Position numbers and translations under genes: made by a program
Notes under the pieces: model-generated
What the model saw: only the letters and a program-made list of their open reading frames with translations
Told to the model about the DNA's origin: nothing
Databases searched by the model: none
Shown here: positions 7,246-15,862 of the stretch, piece after piece
Layout: the number at the start of each line of letters is the position of its first letter
How positions within the stretch are numbered: position 1 is the first letter of the stretch
NCBI GenBank assembly: GCA_013140495.1
Contig: JABFSR010000009.1
Coordinates: forward strand, 1 to 42,598
Direction of reading: 5' to 3'
Source of the DNA: Verrucomicrobiota bacterium
GTDB taxonomy: Bacteria; Verrucomicrobiota; Verrucomicrobiia; Limisphaerales; JADLHS01
Length of the DNA stretch: 42,598 nt

Positions 7246-9138
7246 ATGAAATTAAAAATCAGGATCATTGCGCTGACGAGTTTCACGATGCTCGCCGCGA
7301 CGCTTCAAGCCGCCGAATTTCACGTGGTCATCCGCGGCAACGACGCCAACCGCGGGACGAAATCCGCACCCCTGCGCACCATCCAGCGCGCTGCGGACAT
7401 CGCCCAACCCGGCGACATCATCACGGTGCATGCCGGGGTCTATCGCGAACGCATCAATCCGCCGCGCGGCGGCAACTCCGACCGGAAACGCATCGTCTAT
7501 CGGGCCGCGCCGCGCGAGCACGTCGAAATCAAAGGCTCGGAAATTGTCAAGGGCTGGGCAAGGGTGCAGGAGGATGTTTGGAAGGTGACACTGCCCAATT
7601 CATTCTTCGGAGGGTTCAATCCGTACAGCGACCTCATCCGCGGCGACTGGTTCGATCCGAAGGGCCGTGAGCATCACACCGGCGCGGTCTATCTCAACGG
7701 CGATTGGTTGATCGAGGCGGCCAAGCTGGATGAAGTGACGAAACCCGCAGGCAATGCTCCTCTCTGGTTTTCGCAAGTGGACGTCGCTAACACTACCATC
7801 TGGGCGCAGTTCAAGGGCGTGGACCCCAACGCGCAGCTTGTGGAAATCAACGTGCGTCAGACCGTGTTTTACCCGGACCAGCCGGGCCGGAATTATATCA
7901 CGGTGCGCGGCTTCGCGCTGCGTCATGCAGCCACGCCGTGGGCACCGCCGACGGCCGAGCAGATCGGCTTGATCGGCACACACTGGAGCAAGGGTTGGAT
8001 CATCGAGGACAATGTGATCAGCCATTCGGTTTGCTCAGGCATCGCGCTCGGGAAACACGGCGACCGGTATGACAACACGTCGGCCAACAGCGCGGAGGGT
8101 TACGTCAAGACCATCGAACGGGCGCACGCCTTTGTGATTCCCTGGACGAGAGAGCACATCGGCCACCACGTCGTCCGCAACAACACGATTTCCAATTGCG
8201 AACAGACCGGGATCGTCGGCAGTTTGGGAGCGGCGTTCTGCACGGTGGAGGGCAACATCATTCACGACATCCACGAGCGCCGTCTGTTCACGGGCGCGGA
8301 GATGGCGGGCATCAAGTTCCACGCGGCCATTGACACCACGATTCGCGGCAACCATATCTACCGTGCCAACATGGGCCTGTGGCTGGATTGGATGGCGCAG
8401 GGCACGCGCGTCTCGGCAAACCTGTTCCACGACAACGCGGGCCAGGATTTATTCGTGGAAGTGGACCACGGACCGTTTGTGGTGGACAACAATCTGTTTC
8501 TGTCGCCCACGAGCGTGTTGGACATGTCAGAGGGCGGTACTTATGCGCACAACCTTTTCGCCGGGAAGATGACCAACCGGCCGGAGCCGGACCGTGAAAC
8601 GCCGTTTCATCCGCCGCATTCCACTACGGTCGCCGGTCTGGTCTCCATCAAGGGTGGCGACGACCGTTTCTACAACAACATCTTCGTTGGAAATGGAGCG
8701 CCGTCCACCAGCGCTCCCACAGCAGCCGCAAAAGAACTTCGATGGATCAGCAGCTTCGGCCTGTGGGGATACGATACCCGCGAACTCCCGCTCCAGACGG
8801 GCGGTAACGTCTATTTTCATGGCGCGCGTCCGTACGCAAACGAAAAGAACCCACTCGTGCTTTCGGACCACGACCCTGACATCCGATTCGTTGAGGAGAG
8901 TGGCCGGATGGTTTTGCACCTCGCGCTCGAGAAGTCTCTGCGGGAGGCGCGGACCACGCTTGTTAACTCGGCCCTGCTGGGAAAAGCGAAGATCCCGGGG
9001 CTTGCCTACTTGAATCCTGACGACTCGCCGCTGAAGGTTGACCGGGATTACTTCGGCAAGCACCGTAACCAGTCACAGCCTGCACCCGGCCCCTTCGAGA
9101 AACCCGGCGAAAGTAATCTCAAACTGGAGGTCTGGTGA
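7246..9138 (+). CDS. Secreted right-handed parallel beta-helix protein, probable glycan-active
   Basis: 630 residues from ATG 7246, chosen because a GGGAGGAC ribosome site lies at 7231-7239 and a signal peptide (residues 1-23, ending LQAAEF) follows at once. The N-terminal motif NDANRGTKSAPLRTIQRAAD and then AQPGDIITVHAGVYRERI is the hallmark of DUF1565-type beta-helix proteins. Rungs follow, rich in Asn and Ile/Val: IIEDNVISH, VVRNNTISNC, TVEGNIIHDI, TIRGNHIYRAN, FVVDNNLFLS, FYNNIFVGN. Such folds occur in polysaccharide lyases, epimerases and glycosidases. No lyase family could be named from motifs. The position after an esterase and a propeller glycosidase suggests joint action on one polymer. 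Confidence 0.8.
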   Translation: MKLKIRIIALTSFTMLAATLQAAEFHVVIRGNDANRGTKSAPLRTIQRAADIAQPGDIITVHAGVYRERINPPRGGNSDRKRIVYRAAPREHVEIKGSEIVKGWARVQEDVWKVTLPNSFFGGFNPYSDLIRGDWFDPKGREHHTGAVYLNGDWLIEAAKLDEVTKPAGNAPLWFSQVDVANTTIWAQFKGVDPNAQLVEINVRQTVFYPDQPGRNYITVRGFALRHAATPWAPPTAEQIGLIGTHWSKGWIIEDNVISHSVCSGIALGKHGDRYDNTSANSAEGYVKTIERAHAFVIPWTREHIGHHVVRNNTISNCEQTGIVGSLGAAFCTVEGNIIHDIHERRLFTGAEMAGIKFHAAIDTTIRGNHIYRANMGLWLDWMAQGTRVSANLFHDNAGQDLFVEVDHGPFVVDNNLFLSPTSVLDMSEGGTYAHNLFAGKMTNRPEPDRETPFHPPHSTTVAGLVSIKGGDDRFYNNIFVGNGAPSTSAPTAAAKELRWISSFGLWGYDTRELPLQTGGNVYFHGARPYANEKNPLVLSDHDPDIRFVEESGRMVLHLALEKSLREARTTLVNSALLGKAKIPGLAYLNPDDSPLKVDRDYFGKHRNQSQPAPGPFEKPGESNLKLEVW

Positions 9139-9231
9139 CAGGTGCAATTTTACCAGCGGCCAGCCGCAGCGCGCCAACACCGGACTCGTCACCGGCGAAG
9201 GTGGACGTGCTGAAAGCGACGGGACTCTGGA

Positions 9232-9262
9232 ATCCGCGTTTATCCGCGTCATCCGTGGTTAA
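9232..9262 (+). repeat. Short dispersed repeat of the ATCCGCG type
   Basis: Three imperfect tandem units (ATCCGCGTTT, ATCCGCGTC, ATCCGTGGTTAA) form a 31-base element in the 143-base gap before the next gene. Elements of this form (ATCYGYG repeated, ending GGTTAA) recur across unrelated environmental genomes from Verrucomicrobiota, Planctomycetota and others; that is recalled knowledge, not checked here. Only one copy is seen in this window. Confidence 0.55.
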
Positions 9263-9281
9263 GTTGGAAATCGTGTGGCGA

Positions 9282-10256
9282 ATGCGATGTCGCTTTCTCT
9301 GGGTGCTTGGGAGGCGTCTGATGATCATATCGTGTGCTGCGCTCGCACTTCATCTGCGTCAATCATTGGCGGAAGACCTGACGGTCGGGACACTCAGCCT
9401 CTCTGCGCTGCGCATCAATGGCCAGCCGGCGAGGGCGCACACTCAGGGGTTGGAAATCATTTCCAGCAATTACTTTGTTACAGCGAGGCAGGATGACGTG
9501 CTGCCCAAGCGAGCCCTGTTGCTGCGAACTGACGCACACAGAACAGACTGGGACGTGTGGGACATCACTCCCACGGATGCGCGCGGTGACTTGGCGCCGC
9601 TCAATCATCCGGGCGGCATGCAGTCGGATGGAACACGGCTGTGGATTCCGTTGGCTGAGAGCAAGCGGAATGGGAGCAGCTTGATTCGCGCTTATCCGAT
9701 GGGAGGCATGGTTGCGGGCCAGCCGCTCAAAGCAGAGGTCGAGTTCCCCGTAAGCGATCACATTGGCGCATTGGCGGTCTCCGCAGAGCGCAAGATTGTG
9801 TACGGTGCCAGTTGGGACACTGAAACAGTTTATATGTGGGATTTTGGTGGCCGCTTGCAACGAACTCTGAAAGGTTCCGAGATGGAAGGCAGGAGACTCG
9901 GGGTCGTCAGCGGTGTCAATAGGCGCGCGGGTCTCGCCGTTCAGGATTGGAAGATGATGGGTGATCGCCTGTTCGCTTCAGGTCTTTTCAGGGGGGCCGG
10001 AGTCGCGCCTGAGTCACCCCAAAGCCGGTTGATGATTTTTACGAGTTTTTCCGAAACTGGATTCCAGCAGAGGTACATCTCGCTGCCGAAACAAGGCAAA
10101 ACCGAGCTGGCACAGGAGGCGATGGCGATTGCTGACGGACTGGTTTATTTCCTTCCAGAAGACTTGGGCGCGTCCAATCGGATATTCCGGGTGTTCCTGG
10201 CAGACCTCATGAAACGAAGCGTCCTGCAAGATTCGCGTGCTTCTCAAAAACGATGA
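9282..10256 (+). CDS. Secreted beta-propeller-like protein of unknown function
   Basis: 324 residues from ATG 9282; the open frame reaches back to 9135, but the upstream codons run through the dispersed repeat and have no signal-like character. Residues 1-30 (FLWVLGRRLMIISCAALALH) are a plausible signal peptide; ATG 9321 is an alternative start. The body shows repeated strand-turn patterns, such as NHPGGMQSDGTRLWIPL, DHIGALAVSAERKIVYGASW and WDFGGRLQRTL, consistent with a six-bladed propeller, loosely like DUF6454 proteins. No catalytic motif is recognised. It could bind a ligand or act on a sugar lactone. It is convergent with the DUF4202 gene, 99 bases away. Confidence 0.5.
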   Translation: MRCRFLWVLGRRLMIISCAALALHLRQSLAEDLTVGTLSLSALRINGQPARAHTQGLEIISSNYFVTARQDDVLPKRALLLRTDAHRTDWDVWDITPTDARGDLAPLNHPGGMQSDGTRLWIPLAESKRNGSSLIRAYPMGGMVAGQPLKAEVEFPVSDHIGALAVSAERKIVYGASWDTETVYMWDFGGRLQRTLKGSEMEGRRLGVVSGVNRRAGLAVQDWKMMGDRLFASGLFRGAGVAPESPQSRLMIFTSFSETGFQQRYISLPKQGKTELAQEAMAIADGLVYFLPEDLGASNRIFRVFLADLMKRSVLQDSRASQKR

Positions 10257-10355
10257 TGCATTTGATTTTGAACGCCAAGCGTGGGCGAACAATCCTCTGT
10301 CTGCCGTGCGGCATCGGGAGGACGGCGCGCACGGGGTGACGCGTCTTAACTTTGC

Positions 10356-10946
10356 CTACGGCGCAAGAGCTTTCTCGATCAGTCCCTTTTCGCGAGCGCC
10401 GTAGTTCAGCTTCAACGCCTCGGCACGGCCTTGCGCTGACATCTTTTTCCAGGACTTTTGCAGCGCATTGATCATCTTCTCATCGTCAGACCTGGCGGCG
10501 AGCGGTGCGAGTTGGTGTTGGAGGAAGATCAGGCATAGGGCGTCCTCCAGCGTCTGACATTCGGCGTCGGTGGAAATGTGTTTCTTAAGATTCAACTCCT
10601 GAACCTGGCGTATGGTTTCGTCGTCGTAGCCAGCTTCCTTAAGGATTTCACCCGCCTTTTGAGCGTGAAACTTTTTCAAATCTGCGCGCCACAGCAAATA
10701 GCCGGGCTTGGTCATCGGGTAGGAATTGCGCGGGATTTCCCATCGGCAGATGTGCTGGCAACGCGCGGCAAGGCGCAGGGCTTCGGAGGCGCTCGGATTC
10801 AATTGCATCACCCAGTCCGTCAGTCGGCCGGCATAGATAAGTTCGCGCGGCTGGGGTTGGCCGTTGACAGTTTCCGTATTCGGGTCGCGCGAATTCGCCT
10901 CGTCGAATTTGCGGATGGCCTGATCAAATCTGGAAAACTCTGTCAT
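10356..10946 (-). CDS. DUF4202 family protein
   Basis: 196 residues, matching the usual length of this family. The sequence begins FDQAIRKFDEANSRDPN and contains AARCQHICRWEIPRNSYPMTKPGYLLWR, DAECQTLEDALCLIFLQ and a basic C-terminus. The conserved His-rich helices (CQHICRWEIPR, and the following ECQTLEDALCLIF) resemble HD-domain metal sites, so a phosphohydrolase-like activity has been suggested for such proteins, but no function is established to my knowledge. No signal peptide, so cytoplasmic. It is divergent from the SulP transporter, with a 209-base gap in which I see no clear promoter. Confidence 0.7.
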   Translation of the reverse strand: MTEFSRFDQAIRKFDEANSRDPNTETVNGQPQPRELIYAGRLTDWVMQLNPSASEALRLAARCQHICRWEIPRNSYPMTKPGYLLWRADLKKFHAQKAGEILKEAGYDDETIRQVQELNLKKHISTDAECQTLEDALCLIFLQHQLAPLAARSDDEKMINALQKSWKKMSAQGRAEALKLNYGAREKGLIEKALAP

Positions 10947-11155
10947 GTGAAAGCAGTCTCACGAACACTCGCCGTGCGGTCAAAGCGAAAACCAATGATC
11001 GAGAGTGATTCCGCAAAAATCATGTCTGATGTTACAGCTCGTTCCTTTCAGTACAATCCGCATTGATACTTGGGAGTGCGCAAAAATCTCATTGAATTGT
11101 CGCGGCGCAGGTTCAAGATGAAGTTGTCCGGCGCGCTGCCCGCGTCGGTGAATGT

Positions 11156-12853
11156 GTGACAACTGATACCTCGAAGCCGCCTTTTTTCTTTCGACCCAAA
11201 CTCGCCGACGCGATCAAAAACTATTCGCGCGGTGATTTCAGCGCCGATCTGGCCGCCGGGATCACCGTCGGCGTCGTTGCATTGCCTCTGGCGATGGCGC
11301 TGGCCATCGCCTCGGGACTGAAGCCGGAGGTCGGCATCTTCACCGCCATCATCGGCGGTTTTTTGATTTCGGTCCTCGGTGGTTCGCGGGTGCAGATCGG
11401 TGGTCCTGCAGGTGCGTTCGTGCCGTTGCTCGCGCCCATCGTGCTGGTGCATGGGCCGCAGGGGCTGGTTATTTGTGCGCTGGTCGCAGGAGTGATCCTC
11501 TTTGCGCTGGGCGCAACGAAAATGGGGGTGATGATCAAATACATCCCGTATCCGGTAGTCACCGGATTCACCAGCGGCATTGCGATCATCATCTTGAGCA
11601 CCCAGCTCCGTGACTTCCTTGGACTGCAAACCAAACTCCCATCGGACTTCGTCGGAAAAATTGAAACGCTGGTGACTCATTTTGCTCCGAATTGGCCGAC
11701 CGTCATGCTGGCTGCAGTTTCAACACTCATCATCTGGTTCTGGCCGAAGCATCTCGGGCGGCGTCTGCCGGGTTCAATTGTTGTCATCGTTGTCGCGGCT
11801 GCAGCCTCAGCGTTCTTTCATCTCTACGACCGCTTCGGCATCGAAACGCTTTATACGCAATTCGGCGAGATGCCGCGCGGCTTGCCCTTGCCACGCTGGC
11901 CATCGCTCGGTTACGACGCGTGGCGCGCGTTGTTGCCGGCGGCTCTCACGGTGGCGGTGCTTGGGGCGATTGAATCCCTGCTGTGCGCGGTGGTTGCCGA
12001 CGGCATGATTGACGACCGGCACGATTCGAACCAGGAACTCATGGCTCAGGGCATTGCAAACATTGTGTGCGGTTTGTTTGGGGGAATGCCCGCCACCGGA
12101 GTTCTTGCGCGTACTGCCACAAACGTTCGTAACGGAGCGCGAACACCCGTGGCGGGAATAATTCACGCGATCACGTTGCTGCTGGTGCTCGTGCTCGCAG
12201 CACCGCTGGCGAAACATATTCCGCTCGCGGCGTTGAGCGGCGTATTGGTGGTTGTCGCATTGCGAATGGGTGAGTGGCATCAGTTCGCCCGTCTCGGCCA
12301 TTGGCCGAAGAGTGACGTGGCAGTGTTTCTATGTGCATTCGTTCTGACGGTGATCACGGATTTGCCGGTGGCCGTTGGCGCGTCGCTGATTCTTGCGTCG
12401 GCATTGCTCGTCAAACGACTTTCTGATGCCACTCAGGTCAGTGCGGAGGACGAGGTCACGCACGCGAATGCGCCCGGGCAGACGGCAGTCGGAAAGAACA
12501 TCCCCGATGGTGTGATGGTCTTCCGCGTGTTTGGCGCTTTCTTTTTTGGTGCTGCGGACAAGTTGGAAACATCGTTGTTGCGAGCCGGAGGAGGACTGCC
12601 GGATGTGCTGATTTTGCGGATGCGCGATGTGCTGGTCATTGACGCCACGGGCCTGGATTCGCTTGAGGATTTGCTGGAGAAATTGCGCGCACGAAAGAAG
12701 GACCTGATTCTTTGCGGGCCGCACTCCCAACCCTACTTCGCACTTACGCGGGCGGGCCTTATCGAGAAAATTGGCGAGCCAAACATTTGCGCGGACATGG
12801 ATGAAGCGCTCGCGCGGGCGACAAGCATCCTGGAGAAAAAGAAAACCACCTAA
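11156..12853 (+). CDS. SulP family inorganic anion transporter with STAS domain
   Basis: 565 residues with GTG start. After a short cytoplasmic N-terminus come about eleven hydrophobic segments. VGVVALPLAMALAIASGLKP and, near residues 75-90, GGSRVQIGGPAGAFVPLL are the SulP sulfate-transporter signature region; AVVADGMIDDRHDSNQELMA and GMPATGVLARTATNVRNGA are further conserved blocks. The C-terminal STAS domain starts near residue 442 and contains ILRMRDVLVIDATGLDSLED. Substrate could be sulfate, bicarbonate or another anion; there is no linked carbonic anhydrase or sulfate-assimilation gene to decide. Inner membrane location. The stop is 12 bases from the convergent small membrane gene. Confidence 0.93.
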   Translation: MTTDTSKPPFFFRPKLADAIKNYSRGDFSADLAAGITVGVVALPLAMALAIASGLKPEVGIFTAIIGGFLISVLGGSRVQIGGPAGAFVPLLAPIVLVHGPQGLVICALVAGVILFALGATKMGVMIKYIPYPVVTGFTSGIAIIILSTQLRDFLGLQTKLPSDFVGKIETLVTHFAPNWPTVMLAAVSTLIIWFWPKHLGRRLPGSIVVIVVAAAASAFFHLYDRFGIETLYTQFGEMPRGLPLPRWPSLGYDAWRALLPAALTVAVLGAIESLLCAVVADGMIDDRHDSNQELMAQGIANIVCGLFGGMPATGVLARTATNVRNGARTPVAGIIHAITLLLVLVLAAPLAKHIPLAALSGVLVVVALRMGEWHQFARLGHWPKSDVAVFLCAFVLTVITDLPVAVGASLILASALLVKRLSDATQVSAEDEVTHANAPGQTAVGKNIPDGVMVFRVFGAFFFGAADKLETSLLRAGGGLPDVLILRMRDVLVIDATGLDSLEDLLEKLRARKKDLILCGPHSQPYFALTRAGLIEKIGEPNICADMDEALARATSILEKKKTT

Positions 12854-12865
12854 GCGTGACTCTGC

Positions 12866-13126
12866 TTACTTCTTCCGTTCACGTTTGCACAAATGGCGCA
12901 CGAACGAGATCAACCCGGAAAACTTGTAGCCGGGGTCAACGTATTTCTCGATGACGTAGAACGCAAAGTAGTAGAACCGGCAGAAGCACCAGATGACCAG
13001 CGCGAGCAAGCCGGCAACCTTCCACGTCGGTTGTTCCATAATCAGCAACGCCGCCGTTGCAATTCCAAGCAGCAGGAACAGGATACCCTTCACCTTGATC
13101 CACGCTGAACTTGTGAGGTCTTTCAT
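12866..13126 (-). CDS. Small two-helix membrane protein
   Basis: 86 residues, the last gene of the lipid operon. Its ATG overlaps the lpxB stop as ATGA. Two hydrophobic stretches (VKGILFLLLGIATAALLIM and VAGLLALVIWCFCRFYYFAFYV) suggest a helical hairpin, followed by a basic tail ending CKRERKK. I do not recognise the family. Translational coupling to lpxB suggests an envelope-lipid or envelope-assembly role, which is inference only. Confidence 0.7.
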   Translation of the reverse strand: MKDLTSSAWIKVKGILFLLLGIATAALLIMEQPTWKVAGLLALVIWCFCRFYYFAFYVIEKYVDPGYKFSGLISFVRHLCKRERKK

Positions 13127-14325
13127 GGGAGGAGACTCGTGATTGCGTCAGCCGCGCGTCCGGTAGCGCCGGGCCCGCCAAGCGAATTGATGACTTGGAC
13201 GAGCTTTGCTTTCACCACCGCTCGACGCGGCCCGTCTTGCAAAAGTTCGAGGGCCGCGTGTGAAATGTTTTCTACCGTCGCTTCGTGCTGGATGAATTCC
13301 GGAAAGATTTCCTCGCCGGCGAGCAGGTTCGGCATTGCGAGATACTTTACGCTGATGATTTGTTTGCCGATGAAATACGTCGGCCAGGAAGTTTTGTAGA
13401 ACACGACAGCGGGCACGCCAAACGTCGCGCACTCCATGGTGATGGTGCCGGACTTGGTGATGGCCAGGTCCGCTGCGGCGAGAGCGTCGGTCAATCCGCC
13501 GACTTGAATTTCCAGACCCAGCGGCAGACCCAGTGGCTTCACCGAGTCCGCCAATGATTGAGAGGGCAGAATCATTTTGCCACGTAGCGTCGGTAACTCG
13601 CGTCGCAACAATTCAAACGCGCTTGTGACCACCGGCCAGTGTCGGCGCACTTCGTCAGCGCGACTTCCCGGCAGCAACAGCACGAAAGGCGGAGTACCCG
13701 GAGCATTGGACTCCGGACTCCGGACAGAAAACCTTCCCACCATCGGATGCCCGACAAACTCCACACGCAGTTTCGGTACGCGCTTCGCATACCAGTCCTT
13801 CTCGAATGGGAAGATGCTTAACAGCAGATCGTAATTATCCGCCAATGAATAGGCCCTGCCTGGTCTCGACGCCCACACCTGCGGCGAAACAAACTGGACG
13901 ATCTTGGGATCCCAAGGCGCGAATTCCTTGCGATGCCGTCGCACGTAGTTCTTGATGGCCTTGCCAAAGCGCAGATTGAATCCGCCGTAATCCACTCCGA
14001 TGATCACGTCCGGTTGCCTTTCAATGGCGAGCCGAAGGAGTTGTTTGAAGAGGCGGCGATATTTTGAATAGTTCTTCAGCACTTCTGAAATACCAATGAC
14101 CGAGTGCTTGGTCATATCGAACGCCAGTTCCACGCCCGCCGCAGCCATACGTGGTCCACCAGCTCCAAAGAATCTTGGTGCAAGTGCCGTGCGAAGAGGC
14201 TGCGCATCGGACGTTGAATCCATCGAGCGTGCGATAACCCTTTCACGCAACGCGCCAACAAGTTCCGCGGCGAGTTGATCGCCGCTGGCCTCGCCGGCGA
14301 TGAGCATGAAGGTCAATGGTTTCAC
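13123..14325 (-). CDS. lpxB: Lipid-A-disaccharide synthase
   Basis: 400 residues from GTG 14325, which overlaps the cdsA stop (GTGA); this start places MLIAGEASGDQLAAELVGAL at the N-terminus as in known LpxB. LpxB is a GT19 enzyme of the inner membrane surface that joins UDP-2,3-diacylglucosamine to lipid X, forming the lipid A disaccharide. Other landmarks are GVDYGGFNLRFGKAIK, VSPQVWASRPGR, VEFVGHPMVGR, LLPGSRADEVRRHWP and ITKSGTITMECATFGVPAVV. An in-frame repeat adds the segment around residues 201-206 (VRSPES) between VGHP and LLPGSR. The neighbouring acyltransferase, CdsA and Gfo-type oxidoreductase form one operon with it. Confidence 0.95.
   Translation of the reverse strand: MKPLTFMLIAGEASGDQLAAELVGALRERVIARSMDSTSDAQPLRTALAPRFFGAGGPRMAAAGVELAFDMTKHSVIGISEVLKNYSKYRRLFKQLLRLAIERQPDVIIGVDYGGFNLRFGKAIKNYVRRHRKEFAPWDPKIVQFVSPQVWASRPGRAYSLADNYDLLLSIFPFEKDWYAKRVPKLRVEFVGHPMVGRFSVRSPESNAPGTPPFVLLLPGSRADEVRRHWPVVTSAFELLRRELPTLRGKMILPSQSLADSVKPLGLPLGLEIQVGGLTDALAAADLAITKSGTITMECATFGVPAVVFYKTSWPTYFIGKQIISVKYLAMPNLLAGEEIFPEFIQHEATVENISHAALELLQDGPRRAVVKAKLVQVINSLGGPGATGRAADAITSLLP
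13708..13725 (-). repeat. In-frame GGACTCC tandem repeat inside lpxB
   Basis: The plus strand reads ggactccggactccggac, that is two 7-base GGACTCC units plus GGAC. It falls in the lpxB linker between the conserved VGHPM and LLPGSR blocks and encodes VRSPES. Short repeats of this type are commonly scattered between genes, so an intragenic copy is notable. Its length does not break the frame. Confidence 0.55.
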
Positions 14326-15269
14326 GTGAAGTAATACCGTGTCAGGTGATAGAACACCGGTGCCGCAAAGCAAATCGAATCAATCCGGTCCATCACGCCG
14401 CCATGTCCCTCGATCAACGTCCCGTAATCTTTCACGCCGCGATCGCGCTTGATCGCCGACATCACGAGGCCACCCGTAAATCCCATGAACGTGATCGCCA
14501 GTGACATTCCAGCTGATTGCCACGGGGTGAAAGGCGTCGCCCACCACAGGGCCGCGCCGATCCCAACCGCCGTCGCCACGCCACCGAGAAAACCTTCCCA
14601 CGTTTTGTTCGGGCTCACGTGTGGTGCGATCTTGTGTCGGCCCAGCGTTTTCCCCCAGACGTATTGCAGCACGTCGCTGAGCTGCGCGATGCACACGAAA
14701 TAAAACAGCAGTTTCCCGTTTTCGCCCTCGTAGCCAGGGATGTTCAGAAACAACAACCCCGGTGCGTGACTCACGCAATATACGCAGACCATCAAGCCCC
14801 ATTGAATCTTCGCAGTGCGCTCAAGAAACCGCTCGCAATCACCGCGCATCGCACTGCGCAACGGCACGAATAGAAACGCATACACGGGAATCAAAATGAC
14901 GAACAACCCATACCAATTCGTCGCCACCAAATAGTATTGCAGCGGCGTGATGAGAAAGAACACCCAGAACAACGTGCGATGATCTCCAATCCGCGTCGGC
15001 GTCAGCGTGATGAATTCACGCAATGCAAGGAACGACATCAATCCGAACAAAATCACAGACCCAATGCCACCCGTGGCCATTGCCGCCATGAAGACAGCCA
15101 CCATGAACCACCACGCCTTCGTGCGCGCATTGAGATTTACAATCGTCTTCTGCCCCCCCTCGCTTTTGACACGCAGTCGCAACCATTGCCCGATGACCGT
15201 GGCGATTAACAGCAGCGCCAGCACGCCGCCCACGAGCCAGAATATTTCGTTGTCAAACTTGAGTTTCAC
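14322..15269 (-). CDS. cdsA: Phosphatidate cytidylyltransferase (CDP-diacylglycerol synthase)
   Basis: 315 residues with about eight hydrophobic segments. CdsA makes CDP-diacylglycerol from phosphatidic acid and CTP at the inner membrane, the branch point for bacterial phospholipids. Visible family blocks are QLSDVLQYVWGKTLGRHKI, SPNKTWEGFLGGVATAVG and the C-terminal CdsA signature region KDYGTLIEGHGGVMDRIDS. The start overlaps the stop of the PlsC-like gene (ATGA) and its own stop overlaps the GTG of lpxB. The charged segment near residues 30-45 after the first helix is unremarkable. Paralogous CdsA proteins exist in lipid-modifying clusters, so this may not be the only copy in the genome. 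Confidence 0.92.
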   Translation of the reverse strand: MKLKFDNEIFWLVGGVLALLLIATVIGQWLRLRVKSEGGQKTIVNLNARTKAWWFMVAVFMAAMATGGIGSVILFGLMSFLALREFITLTPTRIGDHRTLFWVFFLITPLQYYLVATNWYGLFVILIPVYAFLFVPLRSAMRGDCERFLERTAKIQWGLMVCVYCVSHAPGLLFLNIPGYEGENGKLLFYFVCIAQLSDVLQYVWGKTLGRHKIAPHVSPNKTWEGFLGGVATAVGIGAALWWATPFTPWQSAGMSLAITFMGFTGGLVMSAIKRDRGVKDYGTLIEGHGGVMDRIDSICFAAPVFYHLTRYYFT

Positions 15270-15862
15270 AGATAGTGCAGGCGCATCACTTCCGCCCGCG
15301 CGCGTCCTAGGAACGCAGGTTTGGTTTCTTCCGGTAACAACTTGAGCGGCGCCCCAAACGTCACATGCCCGATCAATGGCACGGGGAACACTTCGCCCTT
15401 CGGCAAAATCCGGTTCAAGTTATCCATCAACACGGGAATCAGTTCCACGTCGGGACGTTTCCGTGCGAGATGATACAGACCACTCTTGAACGCTACTGGT
15501 TCGTCTGCTGTTTGCCGCCCTCCCTCGGGAAAAATGATGATGGACTTCTCGTTCCCCATCGCGGCTAGAATCTGTTCGATGGGATTATCTCGCGCCGTTG
15601 GCTTCTTGCGTTCGATCAGGATTGCGTGAAAGATTTTATCCGCAATATAACGCCGAATCGCCGTGCTCCAATAATCCCGCGCCGCCACGGGCCGCGTCAA
15701 CGCCCGCACCTCCGCCGGTAATACGGCCCACAGCACCAGCGCGTCGAGATTGCTCGTGTGGTTCGCGAAGTAAATCCGTTGTCGCGTGTCAGGCACGCAA
15801 CCGAGCCAGCGGGCGTTTGCGCCGCTGATCAGCTTGGCCAGAAATACCATCAATCCAGTCAT
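15266..15862 (-). CDS. PlsC-like 1-acyl-sn-glycerol-3-phosphate acyltransferase
   Basis: 198 residues from ATG 15862, which overlaps the stop of the upstream gene (ATGA); the frame is open further upstream, but that part only shadows the CDP-alcohol gene. The HX4D acyltransferase motif is FANHTSNLDALVLW, and the glycerophosphate-binding block is IIIFPEGGRQTADEP. A third block is VELIPVLMDNLNRILPKG. The protein is short and has only a weak hydrophobic N-terminus, like other compact PlsC homologues. It likely acylates lysophosphatidic acid to give the substrate for the adjacent CdsA; an acyltransferase acting on another lipid is possible given the lipid A neighbour. Confidence 0.87.
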   Translation of the reverse strand: MTGLMVFLAKLISGANARWLGCVPDTRQRIYFANHTSNLDALVLWAVLPAEVRALTRPVAARDYWSTAIRRYIADKIFHAILIERKKPTARDNPIEQILAAMGNEKSIIIFPEGGRQTADEPVAFKSGLYHLARKRPDVELIPVLMDNLNRILPKGEVFPVPLIGHVTFGAPLKLLPEETKPAFLGRARAEVMRLHYL

